Notes: a model not told the origin generated them from the letters alone. A stretch of 64,000 nucleotides of DNA from Pseudomonas brassicacearum subsp. brassicacearum (GCF_008801605.1 NZ_VZPJ01000009.1:62001-126000), one strand, 5' to 3'. Shown: positions 7,463 to 16,397, counted from the first letter of the stretch. Made by a program: numbers and translations.

Positions 7463-7819
7463 TTAAGCCAAGGTGGCTTTAGCTTTCTCGACAATCGCAG
7501 CAAACGCCGCTTTTTCGTTCACTGCCAGATCAGCCAGAACCTTACGGTCGATCTCGATGGACGCTTTTTTCAGGCCAGCGATGAAACGGCTGTAGGACAG
7601 ACCGTTAACACGAGCACCAGCATTGATACGAGCGATCCACAGAGCGCGGAACTGACGTTTTTTCTGACGACGGTCACGGTAGGCGTATTGGCCTGCCTTG
7701 ATTACCGCTTGCTTGGCAACACGGAATACGCGGGAACGCGCGCCGTAGTAGCCTTTAGCAAGTTTCAGAATTTTTTTGTGACGCTTACGGGCAATGACGC
7801 CACGCTTTACACGAGCCAT
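7463..7819 (-). CDS. rplT: 50S ribosomal protein L20
   Basis: The 118-residue product is a near-invariant L20: basic N-terminal extension ([17 protein letters not shown]), then the globular domain with [13 protein letters not shown] and the [13 protein letters not shown] block. It binds 23S rRNA early in large-subunit assembly. In E. coli L20 also represses translation of the rpmI-rplT message; whether it does so here is not visible. rpmI lies 30 bp upstream. Confidence 0.98.
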
Positions 7820-7849
7820 GAGTTACTTCCTCTATTCTTGATCCAAAAA

Positions 7850-8044
7850 TTAACGAAGGCGCAGCATGCGCTCGACTTTTGCCACGTCAGACGGATGCAG
7901 CAAGCTGCTACCGCGCAGTTGACGCTTACGCTTGGTCGACATTTTGGTCAGGATGTGGCTCTTGAAAGCGTGCTTGTGCTTGATACCGTTAGCAGTTTTC
8001 AGAAACCGCTTAGCAGCACCACTTTTGGTCTTCATCTTTGGCAT
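7850..8044 (-). CDS. rpmI: 50S ribosomal protein L35
   Basis: The 64-residue product is highly basic, beginning MPKMKTKSGAAKRFLKT, with the KSHILTKMSTKRKRQLRG block typical of L35. It lies between infC and rplT on the minus strand, in the order universal for this operon. Confidence 0.98.
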   Translation of the reverse strand: MPKMKTKSGAAKRFLKTANGIKHKHAFKSHILTKMSTKRKRQLRGSSLLHPSDVAKVERMLRLR

Positions 8045-8104
8045 GTTCGGATACTCCGCATTCAGTTGATAAACATAATCGCAAGGCCTGCCGTGCCCTG
8101 GTGA

Positions 8105-8656
8105 TTACTTCTTCTTTTTCGGGGCGATGACCATGATCAGCTGGCGTCCTTCCATCTTAGGATGCTGTTCGACCGAACCGTACTCGAGCAGGTCTTGTTC
8201 AACCCGCTTGAGGAGTTCCATCCCCAGCTCCTGGTGGGCCATCTCACGGCCGCGGAATCGCAAGGATACCTTGGCCCTGTCCCCGTCACTCAGGAAACGT
8301 ACCAGGTTGCGCAGTTTTACCTGGTAATCCCCTTCCTCCGTCCCTGGACGAAACTTGATTTCTTTTACCTGAATCTGCTTCTGGTTTTTCTTCGCCGCGG
8401 CAATCTGCTTCTTCTTCTCGAAGATCGACTTGCCGTAGTCCATCACCCGGCAAACCGGTGGGACTGCGTCTGCGGAAATTTCTACCAGATCAAGCTTGGC
8501 TTCTTCAGCAATACGAAGCGCTTCATCAATCGAGACGATGCCAATCTGCTCGCCGTCAGCGCCAATTAACCGAACCTCGCGTGCCGAGATATTCTCGTTG
8601 ATCGGGGCTTTCGGTGCAGCTCGTTTATCTTGTCTCATTTCACGCTTAATAATAAT
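8105..8656 (-). CDS. infC: translation initiation factor IF-3 (non-canonical AUU start)
   Basis: The first in-frame ATG (8638) is internal. Upstream lie three consecutive ATT codons (8656, 8653, 8650) then AAG CGT GAA ATG, giving M-(I-I)-K-R-E-M-R and about 183 residues, the expected length. GGAG at 8659-8662 is the ribosome site; its spacing (2, 5 or 8 bases) favours the second or third ATT, so the exact start is uncertain by two codons. The first ATT shares its A with the thrS stop. Domains: N-terminal IF3 domain (PINENI ... VRLIG), linker, C-terminal domain (VKEIKFRPGTEEGDYQVK ... RFRGREMAHQELG). IF-3 discriminates against non-AUG starts, so AUU gives autoregulation, known in E. coli. Confidence 0.95.
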   Translation of the reverse strand: MIIKREMRQDKRAAPKAPINENISAREVRLIGADGEQIGIVSIDEALRIAEEAKLDLVEISADAVPPVCRVMDYGKSIFEKKKQIAAAKKNQKQIQVKEIKFRPGTEEGDYQVKLRNLVRFLSDGDRAKVSLRFRGREMAHQELGMELLKRVEQDLLEYGSVEQHPKMEGRQLIMVIAPKKKK

Positions 8657-10578
8657 TACTCCAAATCTGGGCGACCACGCCGGGAAACCGCTTGCGCGAG
8701 AAACTCAGCGAATTCGGCGACGGGCATCGAGCCCAGGTCAGCACCTTCACGAGTACGCACAGCGACAGTCTGCATCTCGACCTCCCGATCTCCAATAACC
8801 AAGAGAAAGGGAACCTTGAGCAAAGTATGCTCGCGGATTTTAAAGCCGATCTTTTCATTTCTCAAGTCGGACTTGGCACGAAATCCGCTTTGATTGAGAG
8901 TTTTTTCGACTTCGGCGGCAAAATCTGCCTGTTTATCAGTGATATTCATGATCACTGCCTGGGTCGGCGCCAGCCACGCAGGGAACGCGCCCTCGTAGTG
9001 TTCGATCAGAATCCCGACGAAACGCTCGAACGAACCGAGGATCGCGCGGTGAAGCATGACCGGGTGCTTGCGGCTGTTGTCTTCGGACACATATTCAGCG
9101 CCCAGACGGATCGGCAGGTTGAAATCGAGCTGCAAGGTACCACACTGCCACACACGACCGAGGCAATCTTTCAGCGAGAATTCGATTTTCGGACCGTAGA
9201 AGGCCCCCTCGCCCGGCTGCAGGTCGTACGCAAGGCCCGCGCTATCAAGGGCGGCGGCCAGGGCCGCTTCGGCGCGATCCCACAGCTCGTCGGAGCCAAC
9301 GCGTTTTTCCGGACGAGTGGACAGCTTCATCTCGACTTCGGTGAAGCCGAAGTCCCGATAGACGTCCATGGTCAGCTTGATGAAGGCGGCGGATTCGGCC
9401 TGCATCTGCTCTTCGGTGCAGAAGATGTGTGCATCGTCCTGGGTGAATGCACGCACGCGCATGATGCCGTGCAGCGCACCCGACGGCTCGTTGCGGTGGC
9501 AGGCACCGAACTCGGCCAGGCGCATCGGCAGCTCGCGGTAGCTCTTCAAGCCCTGGTTGAACACCTGCACGTGGCATGGGCAGTTCATCGGCTTGATGGC
9601 GTAGTCGCGGTTTTCCGACTGGGTGGTGAACATGTTGTCGGCGTAGTTGGCCCAGTGCCCGGATTTCTCCCACAGGCTGCGGTCCACCACTTGCGGCGTC
9701 TTGATTTCCAGATAGCCGTTCTCACGCTGGACCTGGCGCATGTACTGCTCGAGCACCTGATACAGGGTCCAGCCGTTCGGGTGCCAGAACACCATGCCCG
9801 GGGACTCTTCCTGGGTATGGAACAGGCCCAGGCGCTTGCCGATCTTGCGGTGATCGCGCTTCTCGGCTTCTTCGATGCGCTGGATGTAGGCCGCCAGTTG
9901 TTTCTTGTCCGCCCAGGCAGTGCCATAGACGCGCTGCAACTGCTCGTTCTTCGCATCGCCACGCCAGTAGGCGCCGGACAGCTTGGTCAGCTTGAAGGAC
10001 TTCAGGAAACGCGTGTTCGGCACGTGCGGGCCACGGCACATGTCGACGTATTCTTCGTGGTAGTACAGGCCCATGGCCTGCTCGTCCGGCATGTCTTCCA
10101 CCAGACGCAGCTTGTAGTCCTCGCCACGGGCCTTGAAGACTTCGATGACTTCGGCGCGCGGGGTGACTTTCTTGATGACGTCGTAATCTTTCTCGATCAG
10201 CTGCTGCATGCGCTGTTCGATGGCCGCCATGTCTTCCGGCGTGAAAGGACGCTCGAAGGCGATGTCGTAATAGAAGCCTTCGTCGATGACTGGCCCGATG
10301 ACCATCTTCGCGCTTGGGTACAGCTGCTTGACCGCATGGCCGACCAGGTGCGCGCAAGAGTGGCGAATGATCTCCAGCCCCTCTTCATCCTTTGGCGTGA
10401 TGATTTGCAGCGTGGCGTCGCTGTCGATGACGTCACTGGCGTCGACCAGCTTGCCGTTGACCTTGCCGGCCAGGGTCGCCTTGGCCAGGCCCGCGCCGAT
10501 GGATGCGGCGACCTCGGCTACGGAAACCGGGTGATCGAATGAACGTTGACTGCCGTCGGGAAGAGTAATAGTTGGCAT
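8656..10578 (-). CDS. thrS: threonyl-tRNA synthetase
   Basis: The product is 640 residues. It has an N-terminal TGS domain (1-61) and an editing domain with the His73-x3-His77 zinc-like motif (HSCAHL). The class II core carries the Zn-site Cys in MNCPCH and the FGACHRNEPSGALHG motif 2. A C-terminal anticodon-binding domain ends ...RRGRPDLE. It charges tRNA-Thr and deacylates Ser-tRNA-Thr. ATG at 10578 was chosen because GAGGAGG lies 6 bases upstream and the protein then starts MPTITLPDGS, the family N-terminus. It is first in the thrS-infC-rpmI-rplT-pheST-ihfA operon. Confidence 0.98.
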   Translation of the reverse strand: MPTITLPDGSQRSFDHPVSVAEVAASIGAGLAKATLAGKVNGKLVDASDVIDSDATLQIITPKDEEGLEIIRHSCAHLVGHAVKQLYPSAKMVIGPVIDEGFYYDIAFERPFTPEDMAAIEQRMQQLIEKDYDVIKKVTPRAEVIEVFKARGEDYKLRLVEDMPDEQAMGLYYHEEYVDMCRGPHVPNTRFLKSFKLTKLSGAYWRGDAKNEQLQRVYGTAWADKKQLAAYIQRIEEAEKRDHRKIGKRLGLFHTQEESPGMVFWHPNGWTLYQVLEQYMRQVQRENGYLEIKTPQVVDRSLWEKSGHWANYADNMFTTQSENRDYAIKPMNCPCHVQVFNQGLKSYRELPMRLAEFGACHRNEPSGALHGIMRVRAFTQDDAHIFCTEEQMQAESAAFIKLTMDVYRDFGFTEVEMKLSTRPEKRVGSDELWDRAEAALAAALDSAGLAYDLQPGEGAFYGPKIEFSLKDCLGRVWQCGTLQLDFNLPIRLGAEYVSEDNSRKHPVMLHRAILGSFERFVGILIEHYEGAFPAWLAPTQAVIMNITDKQADFAAEVEKTLNQSGFRAKSDLRNEKIGFKIREHTLLKVPFLLVIGDREVEMQTVAVRTREGADLGSMPVAEFAEFLAQAVSRRGRPDLE

Positions 10579-10948
10579 GGCGCCTCCTCTCCTAGTGGTG
10601 ACCCCTACCAAAGGTCACGTGGGTTGGGATGAGCCAGTACAAGATCCAGTCCAGGCCATTCAATGACGAACGCCTGCCTTACAGCGGCAGGAGCCTTGCG
10701 GCCAACCGGGAAAACCGAACCAGAGTGACTGGGATTCAAATCAGGGTTATTCGAACATTTGCCGCCGGGACGAGTTGTCATCCGCAGCCTGGAAATACCC
10801 GAGCCCGGCATGCTAGCACAGATGAACGGTCATCGCCGCGCTCGAATTGAAGCAGGCGTAAATCCACGGTTTTTATGCCAGAGTGCTGAACTGAACCGAG
10901 CGCAACGCCTCAGATATCAAGACATCGACCCGAAAGGAGCATCTTCGC
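10579..10948. other. divergent intergenic region upstream of thrS
   Basis: 370 bp without a convincing gene. It separates the minus-strand thrS operon from the plus-strand Cys-rich protein gene, so it must hold both promoters. GAGGAGG for thrS (near 10585) and AAAGGAG for the plus gene (near 10933) are clear. A possible minus-strand -10 (TAGCAT) near 10812 lacks a good -35. No T-box or leader peptide was recognised. Confidence 0.5.
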
Positions 10949-11251
10949 ATGCGTCTCAATACATTGTTTGCAGTAGTCGCCCCCCTCGCCCTGCTGCTCC
11001 CACTGACCGCCCATGCCGACTGGCCCAAAGGCGAGCGCGAAAAATACATGGCTCAATGCACCGAGGCGGCAACGCCCCAGATCGGCCCGGCCGCTGCCAA
11101 GGCGCATTGCGCCTGTGGCGCCGATGCGATCAAGTCCTATCCAGCCGCGGACATCCAGGCCTTGATGGACAACAAGGCCACCCCACAGCTGCAGCAAAAG
11201 GCACTGGGGGAGATCGCAAAATGCAAGGCCGACAACAAGGCGAAAAAGTGA
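10949..11251 (+). CDS. small secreted cysteine-containing protein
   Basis: The product is 100 residues with a signal peptide ending LTAHA (cleavage after about residue 23), so the mature protein is about 77 residues and periplasmic or secreted. Four Cys residues occur in the mature part (one in MAQCTE, a CxC in HCACGAD, one in AKCKAD), suggesting two disulphides. It is otherwise Ala/Lys-rich and helical, with a Lys-rich tail. AAAGGAG precedes the ATG. No named family is recognised, and no ligand can be read. Confidence 0.75.
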   Translation: MRLNTLFAVVAPLALLLPLTAHADWPKGEREKYMAQCTEAATPQIGPAAAKAHCACGADAIKSYPAADIQALMDNKATPQLQQKALGEIAKCKADNKAKK

Positions 11252-11286
11252 GAAAGCAGGGTTCCTGAACAGGCCCGGCAGGGTTG

Positions 11287-11311
11287 AAAAGCTCTGATTT
11301 CAGGCTTTTTT
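11287..11311 (+). terminator. terminator after the small secreted protein gene
   Basis: AAAGC-(T)-CTGA pairs with TCAG-GCTTT, with one bulged T and a two-base loop, followed by six T residues. Confidence 0.6.
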
Positions 11312-11466
11312 GAACGATTTATTCAGGTTTTACAGCTTTTTTTATCGTCTTTACTTTCGGCTGAAAGCCTTTAAAACCGGGCCTTTCAGCGGGTAAAGGC
11401 AGTAAAGTAAACACGACTGATTGGCAAACAGCGCGTCTGGGGGGGTCCCAAATCGAACATTTCGAC

Positions 11467-11472
11467 TATGAT
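11467..11472 (+). promoter_or_regulatory. probable -10 of the cold-shock gene promoter
   Basis: TATGAT matches the sigma-70 -10 at five of six positions, 69 bp before the ATG; no strong -35 is seen. This would give a leader of about 60 nt, shorter than the roughly 160-nt leader of E. coli cspA. A TTGGAGA ribosome site lies at 11528-11534. Confidence 0.4.
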
Positions 11473-11540
11473 ACCCGGGTGTGCCCAGTTGGCCTGAGCA
11501 GCACAGTACACTGAAAATATATGTTTCTTGGAGATACACC

Positions 11541-11753
11541 ATGTCTAATCGCCAAACCGGCACCGTTAAATGGTTCAACGATGAAAAAGGCTTCGGCTTC
11601 ATCACTCCTCAAGGTGGCGGTGACGACCTGTTCGTACACTTCAAAGCTATCGAAAGCGACGGTTTCAAAAGCCTGAAAGAAGGCCAGACCGTTTCCTTCG
11701 TGGCTGAGAAAGGCCAAAAGGGTATGCAAGCTGCACAGGTTCGCCCAGAGTAA
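11541..11753 (+). CDS. CspA-family cold-shock protein
   Basis: The 70-residue single cold-shock domain has RNP1 KGFGFI at 16-21 and RNP2 LFVHF at 30-34, with the usual TGTVKWFND opening. It is a five-strand OB fold that binds single-stranded RNA/DNA and melts RNA structure. ATG at 11541 gives the standard length and has TTGGAG 6-12 bases upstream; an in-frame open extension upstream is not coding. The gene stands alone with its own terminator. Whether it is cold-induced or constitutive cannot be told. Confidence 0.95.
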   Translation: MSNRQTGTVKWFNDEKGFGFITPQGGGDDLFVHFKAIESDGFKSLKEGQTVSFVAEKGQKGMQAAQVRPE

Positions 11754-11767
11754 TTTCTCGGCGCACT

Positions 11768-11799
11768 AAAAAAACCCCGTCCATGTGACGGGGTTTTTT
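11768..11799. terminator. bidirectional terminator
   Basis: AAAAAAACCCCGTC and GACGGGGTTTTTT flank a short CATGT loop. The A-run/T-run symmetry makes it work on both strands: it ends the cold-shock gene and the convergent I78 lipoprotein gene. Confidence 0.9.
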
Positions 11800-11821
11800 G
11801 TGGGCGATTGAAAACCGCCTG

Positions 11822-12136
11822 TCAGCCGCAGTTCACCCGGTTGACTACCAGGTTGGCATCGGTATTGAGGTTCAGGCGATCGGAGCGGTACTCAAGCGTC
11901 ACCATGTCGTTGGGCTTGAGGATCCGGGCAATCTGCGCGCCGGCACGGGTACGAGCCTGCTCCAGCAATTGTGGCGAGGCCTGCTTGCCAATGGCGAACT
12001 CGGCGCCCTTTGCTTCGCAGCGGCTGTGACCGGTCTCGGTCGCCACGGGTTCGGGGGTCGATTCCGAGGTGCTGCTGCAACCGCTCAAGACCACAGCGGC
12101 CAACAGAGTACTCAATGACGCGAGCTTCCAAGGCAT
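11822..12136 (-). CDS. I78-family peptidase inhibitor lipoprotein
   Basis: The product is 104 residues. A lipoprotein signal with lipobox LSGC (Cys20) is followed by a short Ser/Thr/Pro linker. A single I78-type domain (about 38-104) then shows the hallmark order: Cys, AIGK, ARTRAG, the reactive-loop-like R-I-L-K-P-N-D-M-V-T, the YRSDRLNL strand and the closing VNCG. I78 inhibitors block serine proteases, so an envelope-anchored copy could protect the cell from its own or foreign proteases; this is family inference. ATG at 12136 has GGAGG 6 bases upstream. Confidence 0.82.
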   Translation of the reverse strand: MPWKLASLSTLLAAVVLSGCSSTSESTPEPVATETGHSRCEAKGAEFAIGKQASPQLLEQARTRAGAQIARILKPNDMVTLEYRSDRLNLNTDANLVVNRVNCG

Positions 12137-12297
12137 GAAGCCTCCTTTTTCGATAAATAAACAGAGAGCGTGCGACAACCCAAACGGCGCTTGGTTTCAA
12201 CACCACAGCCCTCGGTCTGGCTCATCCGGAAAACCAGCAGTTTGCCTGAGCCGCTACCGCTGTTCAGACATGAATCGTGACTGGATATGAACGCCGC

Positions 12298-12603
12298 TCA
12301 ATAAACGTCGATGTAATCGAACGGAGGATTGGGCCAGTTATCCTTCAGCGCATTGTAGATCTGCATGACCCAGACCTCGTCGCTGGCAGCGACCCGCCCG
12401 ACATATCCCGAGCCCTTCGCCCAGGTCTCGAGCCGAAACAGCAAACCATCGATGTCAGCGCCACCGACCACACCCGAGGACAAATAGGCGATACCGCCCT
12501 TGGTCACGCGCAGCTGGGTATGCTCGTCATCACTGGCCGAAGCCAGTAATTGGCGAACCGCCTCGAGGGTCAGGCCATCCGGAGCGTTCAAATCGATCTG
12601 CAC
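12298..12603 (-). CDS. conserved hypothetical protein (GTG start)
   Basis: The 101-residue soluble protein has no signal or membrane segment. It starts with GTG at 12603, with AAGGAG 7 bases upstream. It has an acidic N-terminal half (SASDDEHTQLRVT), a Gly-rich middle (GVVGGADIDG) and an aromatic, Pro-rich C-terminus (DNWPNPPFDYIDVY). No family was recognised. Similar proteins seem common in Pseudomonas, but this was not checked. Confidence 0.65.
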   Translation of the reverse strand: MQIDLNAPDGLTLEAVRQLLASASDDEHTQLRVTKGGIAYLSSGVVGGADIDGLLFRLETWAKGSGYVGRVAASDEVWVMQIYNALKDNWPNPPFDYIDVY

Positions 12604-12731
12604 GGCGGGGCTCCTTTAAAAACAAAAAAAAGAGTGTCGCACAGCCCTCCTCCAATGCCTAAGTCGCAGTGCCAAACCGGGGGCAAAAATGCTTAACTCC
12701 ACTTACAGCCCTCCAACTCGCGAGCCCTACC

Positions 12732-12929
12732 ATGAGCACCGTCAGCATCGAAGCCACCATCAATGCCAAATGGTCGGAGGGCCATAGCTCCTATAGCCCG
12801 AGCAGCCCCGAGGAACTGGCAATCATCGGCATAGAATTGCTGGTGAGGGAACTGGGGACGGAGGTCGCCCGCAACTTCATCCAGCAGGCATTCGAACGCT
12901 ACCCGAGCGTGGTCGACGCCGTGGACTGA
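12732..12929 (+). CDS. small conserved hypothetical protein
   Basis: The 65-residue acidic, soluble protein starts MSTVSIEATINAKWSEGH and ends in two amphipathic helices (about 27-46, LAIIGIELLVRELG, and 48-60). The ribosome site is weak (CGAG 8-11 bases upstream). Open frame, codon use and composition are protein-like, but no family was recognised. Confidence 0.55.
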   Translation: MSTVSIEATINAKWSEGHSSYSPSSPEELAIIGIELLVRELGTEVARNFIQQAFERYPSVVDAVD

Positions 12930-12976
12930 TACTCACGCACCCGCAGGCCCAACCTGCGGGCGCATAGCCAGGCAGG

Positions 12977-14005
12977 TTACTTGAGGCGCGCCAGGCGCTC
13001 GGTCAGCAGGTCGAAGAAGCCCTGGGCATCACCGTTTTCCACCCAGAACGCGTTCTTCGGTGCTTTCAGGCCATCGTACCAGTCGACGATGGTCTGCCCG
13101 AACGTCGGGCCCTCGCGACTGTCCACGACGACATTGACCGAACGACCAGTGAACAACTGCGGCTTGAGCAGATAGGCAATCACCGTCGCGTCATGCACCG
13201 GCCCGCCCGTCATCCCGTAGTGCTCCATGTCGCCCTTGACGTATTCGTTGAGGATATCGCCCACCAGCTTGCTGGCATTGTTGTTCAGCGCCGCGATCTG
13301 CTTCAGGCGCGCTTCGCTGGTGAGGATCTTGTGGGTCACGTCCAGCGGCAGGTACGTCAGCTTCACGCCGCTCTTGGCCACGACCTCGGCCGCCTGCGGG
13401 TCGGCGAACAGATTGAATTCAGCCACCGGCGTGATATTGCCGCCGTTGAAATGCGCACCGCCCATGATCACCACTTCCTTGATGCCCTGGACGATATCGG
13501 GCTCCTGCACCAGCGCCAGGGCCAGGTTGGTCTGCGGGCCAAGCATGGCAATGGTGATGCTGTGTGGCTTGGCCGCCTTGAGCGTGTCGATCAGGTAGTT
13601 GACGGCATTGCCTTCGGCCAACCCTTTCTTCGGCTCGTGCACGGTGACACCCGACAGGCCTTCCTTGCCATGGATGTTTTCCGCGTAGATCGGCGTGCGC
13701 ATCAACGGTTTCGGCGCACCGGCATACACGGGCACGTCTTCGCGCCCCGCCCATTCCCGGGCCAGGCGAGCGTTGCGAGAGGTCTTGTCCAGGCGCACAT
13801 TGCCGGCGACGGTGGTCAGCGCACGGATATGCAGCTCCTCGGGCGACGCCAGGGCGAACAACAGCGCCACCACGTCGTCAGCCCCTGGATCGGTGTCGAT
13901 GATCAGGTCGATTTTTTCCGCCGCCTGGGCGCTCGTAGCAGTGATCAATGACAAAAGCAGCAGACTCCGGATCAGTTGATGCATTTTCTGAGCATAGCGG
14001 TGCAT
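12977..14005 (-). CDS. secreted nucleoside hydrolase
   Basis: The product is 342 residues. A signal peptide (cleavage after about residue 29, TSAQA-AE) precedes an IU-nucleoside hydrolase domain with the Ca-binding DTDPGADD at 37-44, an MGGAHFNGGNITPVAEFNLFADP active-site region and a late HDATV. It cleaves the N-glycosidic bond of ribonucleosides to give free base and ribose. It is the last gene of the rbs operon, so a periplasmic enzyme would feed ribose directly to RbsB. GGAG lies 6 bases before the ATG. Base preference (purine or pyrimidine) cannot be assigned. Confidence 0.9.
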   Translation of the reverse strand: MHRYAQKMHQLIRSLLLLSLITATSAQAAEKIDLIIDTDPGADDVVALLFALASPEELHIRALTTVAGNVRLDKTSRNARLAREWAGREDVPVYAGAPKPLMRTPIYAENIHGKEGLSGVTVHEPKKGLAEGNAVNYLIDTLKAAKPHSITIAMLGPQTNLALALVQEPDIVQGIKEVVIMGGAHFNGGNITPVAEFNLFADPQAAEVVAKSGVKLTYLPLDVTHKILTSEARLKQIAALNNNASKLVGDILNEYVKGDMEHYGMTGGPVHDATVIAYLLKPQLFTGRSVNVVVDSREGPTFGQTIVDWYDGLKAPKNAFWVENGDAQGFFDLLTERLARLK

Positions 14006-14035
14006 GGCGCACTCCTTGTGCAGGGTTGAAGAGGG

Positions 14036-14440
14036 TTAGAACGTCACTCCAGCGACCAGCACGATATTGCAGTACGGAGAGCACTCGCCTGTGCGAATGA
14101 TCGCCCGCGCCTGTCGGCTGATGATCTTGAATTGTTCATGGCTGACCAGCTCCCGCTCGCCCAGCGCACCCTCGGCATGCAGCGCCTCCAGGGTCGTCAG
14201 GGCCGACGGTTGTTTATCGAGGATCTCCTCGGCCAGGACATGGCTTTGCACCTGCATTTCGCTGAGCACCACCTTCAAGGTACTGACAAAGTCAGGAATG
14301 CCATGGGTCAGGGCCAGGTCGATCAATTCGACATGGGGCGGCACGGGCAGGCCGGCATCACCGATGACCACCTTGTCGCCATGGCCCAGGGAAGCGATCA
14401 GTCGTGACAGTGCCACATTCAACAACGGCGTCTTTTTCAT
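14036..14440 (-). CDS. rbsD: D-ribose pyranase
   Basis: The 134-residue RbsD/FucU-family protein has the catalytic His at residue 20 in SLGHGDKVVIGDAGLP. The C-terminal part holds RTGECSPYCNIVLVAGV, the expected C-terminal active-site segment. It interconverts beta-pyranose and beta-furanose ribose so that ribokinase gets its substrate. The start overlaps the rbsK stop by four bases. Confidence 0.95.
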   Translation of the reverse strand: MKKTPLLNVALSRLIASLGHGDKVVIGDAGLPVPPHVELIDLALTHGIPDFVSTLKVVLSEMQVQSHVLAEEILDKQPSALTTLEALHAEGALGERELVSHEQFKIISRQARAIIRTGECSPYCNIVLVAGVTF

Positions 14441-15351
14441 GATTTGAAAGCCTGTACTTCCAGCAACGTGGGGATTGAAGGCTGCGCGCCCGCGCGGGTG
14501 ACCGACAGCGCGGCGGCGGCCTGGCCGAAACGAATCGCGTCGACCTCGCTTTTGCCGCTGGCCAGGGCTGCCGCGAAGCCGCCGACAAAGGTGTCTCCGG
14601 CCGCCGTGGTGTCCACTGCCTTGACCCGTGGGGCCGGGAAGTGTTCGAAGCTGGCGCCGTTGGCAAACATCAACCCCTGGGCACCCAGGGTCACGATCAC
14701 CTTGCCGGCGCCAGCGGCGATCAGATGCGCCGCGGCGGCTTCGGCGGTTTCCAGGGAGTCCACCGCCAGTTCGCTCAAGACCGCTGCTTCGCTTTCATTG
14801 GGAATCAGGTAGTCGATGCAGGCGTACCAGTCGGCCGGCAATCTCCGCGAGGCTGGCGCCGGGTTGAGGATGACGATTTTGCCTAACTCACGAGCGCGTT
14901 TGAGGGCGTGGCCGACGGTGGCATCCGGCACTTCGAGCTGGCAGATGACAACATCGGCGCTTTGCAGCACTTCATCGACACTGTCCAGGACCTCGGCGGT
15001 GAGCGCACCGTTGGCACCGGCGACGATAACGATCGCATTCTGGCTGTTGTCGTCGACGACGATCAGCGCCACGCCGCTGGCCCCCTCCACCACGCTGACC
15101 GCCTGGCAGTCGATGCCCTCGGCCAACAACCCGTTACGCAATTGTTCGCCGTAGGCATCATTGCCCACGCAACCGACCATCGATACCTGCGCCCCCAGGC
15201 GCGCGGCGGCCACCGCCTGGTTGGCCCCCTTGCCGCCCGGGATGGTGGAGAACGACTCGCCGATCAGTGTTTCACCACCACGCGGCAGACGCGGCGCCCG
15301 GGTTACCAGGTCCATGTTCAGGCTGCCTATTACCACTACTTTTGCTGGCAT
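14437..15351 (-). CDS. rbsK: ribokinase
   Basis: The 304-residue PfkB-family kinase has the N-terminal signature GGKGANQAVAAARLG near residues 38-52 and the C-terminal DTTAAGDTFVGG near 246-257 with the catalytic Asp. It phosphorylates D-ribose to ribose 5-phosphate, feeding the pentose phosphate pathway. It sits between rbsR and rbsD on the minus strand. Confidence 0.96.
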   Translation of the reverse strand: MPAKVVVIGSLNMDLVTRAPRLPRGGETLIGESFSTIPGGKGANQAVAAARLGAQVSMVGCVGNDAYGEQLRNGLLAEGIDCQAVSVVEGASGVALIVVDDNSQNAIVIVAGANGALTAEVLDSVDEVLQSADVVICQLEVPDATVGHALKRARELGKIVILNPAPASRRLPADWYACIDYLIPNESEAAVLSELAVDSLETAEAAAAHLIAAGAGKVIVTLGAQGLMFANGASFEHFPAPRVKAVDTTAAGDTFVGGFAAALASGKSEVDAIRFGQAAAALSVTRAGAQPSIPTLLEVQAFKS

Positions 15352-15374
15352 ACATCACTACTCATCAATTCGGT

Positions 15375-16394
15375 TCAGCGGTATTGGGCGAATGTACCGG
15401 ACAGCGGTGCAGTCGACTCTCGCAGGACAATACTCGGCGTCACGATCCGCTGCTCGGCGGCAAGGCCCGGCGTCGCAATTCGTCGCAGCAGCACTTCGGC
15501 CGCCATCTCGCCAAGTTGCAGGATCGACTGCCCTACCGTGGTCAACGCCGGGTAGACATAACGGCTCATCTGGATGTCATCGAAACCGATGACCGACAGT
15601 TCGCTGGGCACGCGCACGTTACGTTCAGCGGCGGCGCGCAGCACACCGATGCCGATCATGTCGTTGGCCGCAAAAATCGCGCTCGGCGGCTGCTGTTCAA
15701 GCAGTTGCGCAGCGGCGCGGTAGCCGCCGGTACTGGTGAAATCGCTCTCGAGCATGCGCTCGACGGGCAGCTCGATCCCGGCCTCTTTCAACGCACGGCA
15801 GTAACCGGCCAAGCGCATTTGCGCCACGCTGGTGTTGGCCGGGCCACCGATGAAGGCGATATCGCGGTGACCCAGCTCCAGCAGGTGCCGGGTCGCCAGG
15901 TAAGCGCCGTATTCATGATCGATACGCACCAGGTCTGCGTCGACGCCCTCGAGCCCGCGGTCGACGATCACCATGGGCGTGCGCACGTTGGACAGCCCCT
16001 CGGCCAAGCCGACATCACCGCCGGCGGACGCGAAGATCAGGCCATCGATGCGCTTTTCCAGCAGCACCCGCAGGTAGCTGCGCTGCTTGTCCGGGTTGTC
16101 GTCGGAGTTGCACAGGATCACGCAATAGCCGTTGCGCTCACAGTAATCCTCGATCCCCCGGGCCAACTCGGCAAAGTAAGGGTTGAGGCTGTTGGGCACC
16201 AGCAGGCCGATGGTCGCCGTGGTCTTGGCCTTGAGCGATCGGGCCACGGCGCTGGGCACGTAGTCCAGGCGCTCGATGGCCGCCTCGACCTTGAGCCGCA
16301 CTTCCTCGCTGACCGGTCGCGTCTTGTTCACCACGTGGGACACGGTGGTGTAGGAAATCCCGGCGAGCGCTGCTACATCCTTGATCGTCGCCAT
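15375..16394 (-). CDS. rbsR: LacI-family ribose operon repressor
   Basis: The product is 339 residues. A LacI helix-turn-helix and hinge (3-55: IKDVAALAGISYTTVSHVVN ... PSAVARSLK) is followed by a periplasmic-binding-protein-like sensor domain. It should bind ribose as inducer. A perfect palindrome of the LacI type lies at 19994-20007 just downstream of the rbsB promoter -10 and is its likely operator. Being encoded inside the operon, it is autoregulated. Only 3 bp separate it from the rbsC stop. Confidence 0.92.
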   Translation of the reverse strand: MATIKDVAALAGISYTTVSHVVNKTRPVSEEVRLKVEAAIERLDYVPSAVARSLKAKTTATIGLLVPNSLNPYFAELARGIEDYCERNGYCVILCNSDDNPDKQRSYLRVLLEKRIDGLIFASAGGDVGLAEGLSNVRTPMVIVDRGLEGVDADLVRIDHEYGAYLATRHLLELGHRDIAFIGGPANTSVAQMRLAGYCRALKEAGIELPVERMLESDFTSTGGYRAAAQLLEQQPPSAIFAANDMIGIGVLRAAAERNVRVPSELSVIGFDDIQMSRYVYPALTTVGQSILQLGEMAAEVLLRRIATPGLAAEQRIVTPSIVLRESTAPLSGTFAQYR

Positions 16395-16397
16395 GGT

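Noticed and set aside
8692..10542. 616-codon plus-strand frame
   Set aside because: Antisense to thrS; composition follows the complement of the coding strand and no domain is visible.
10612..10860. possible tRNA-like segment upstream of thrS
   Set aside because: A GATTCAAATC-like T-loop string is present, but no cloverleaf can be built around it.
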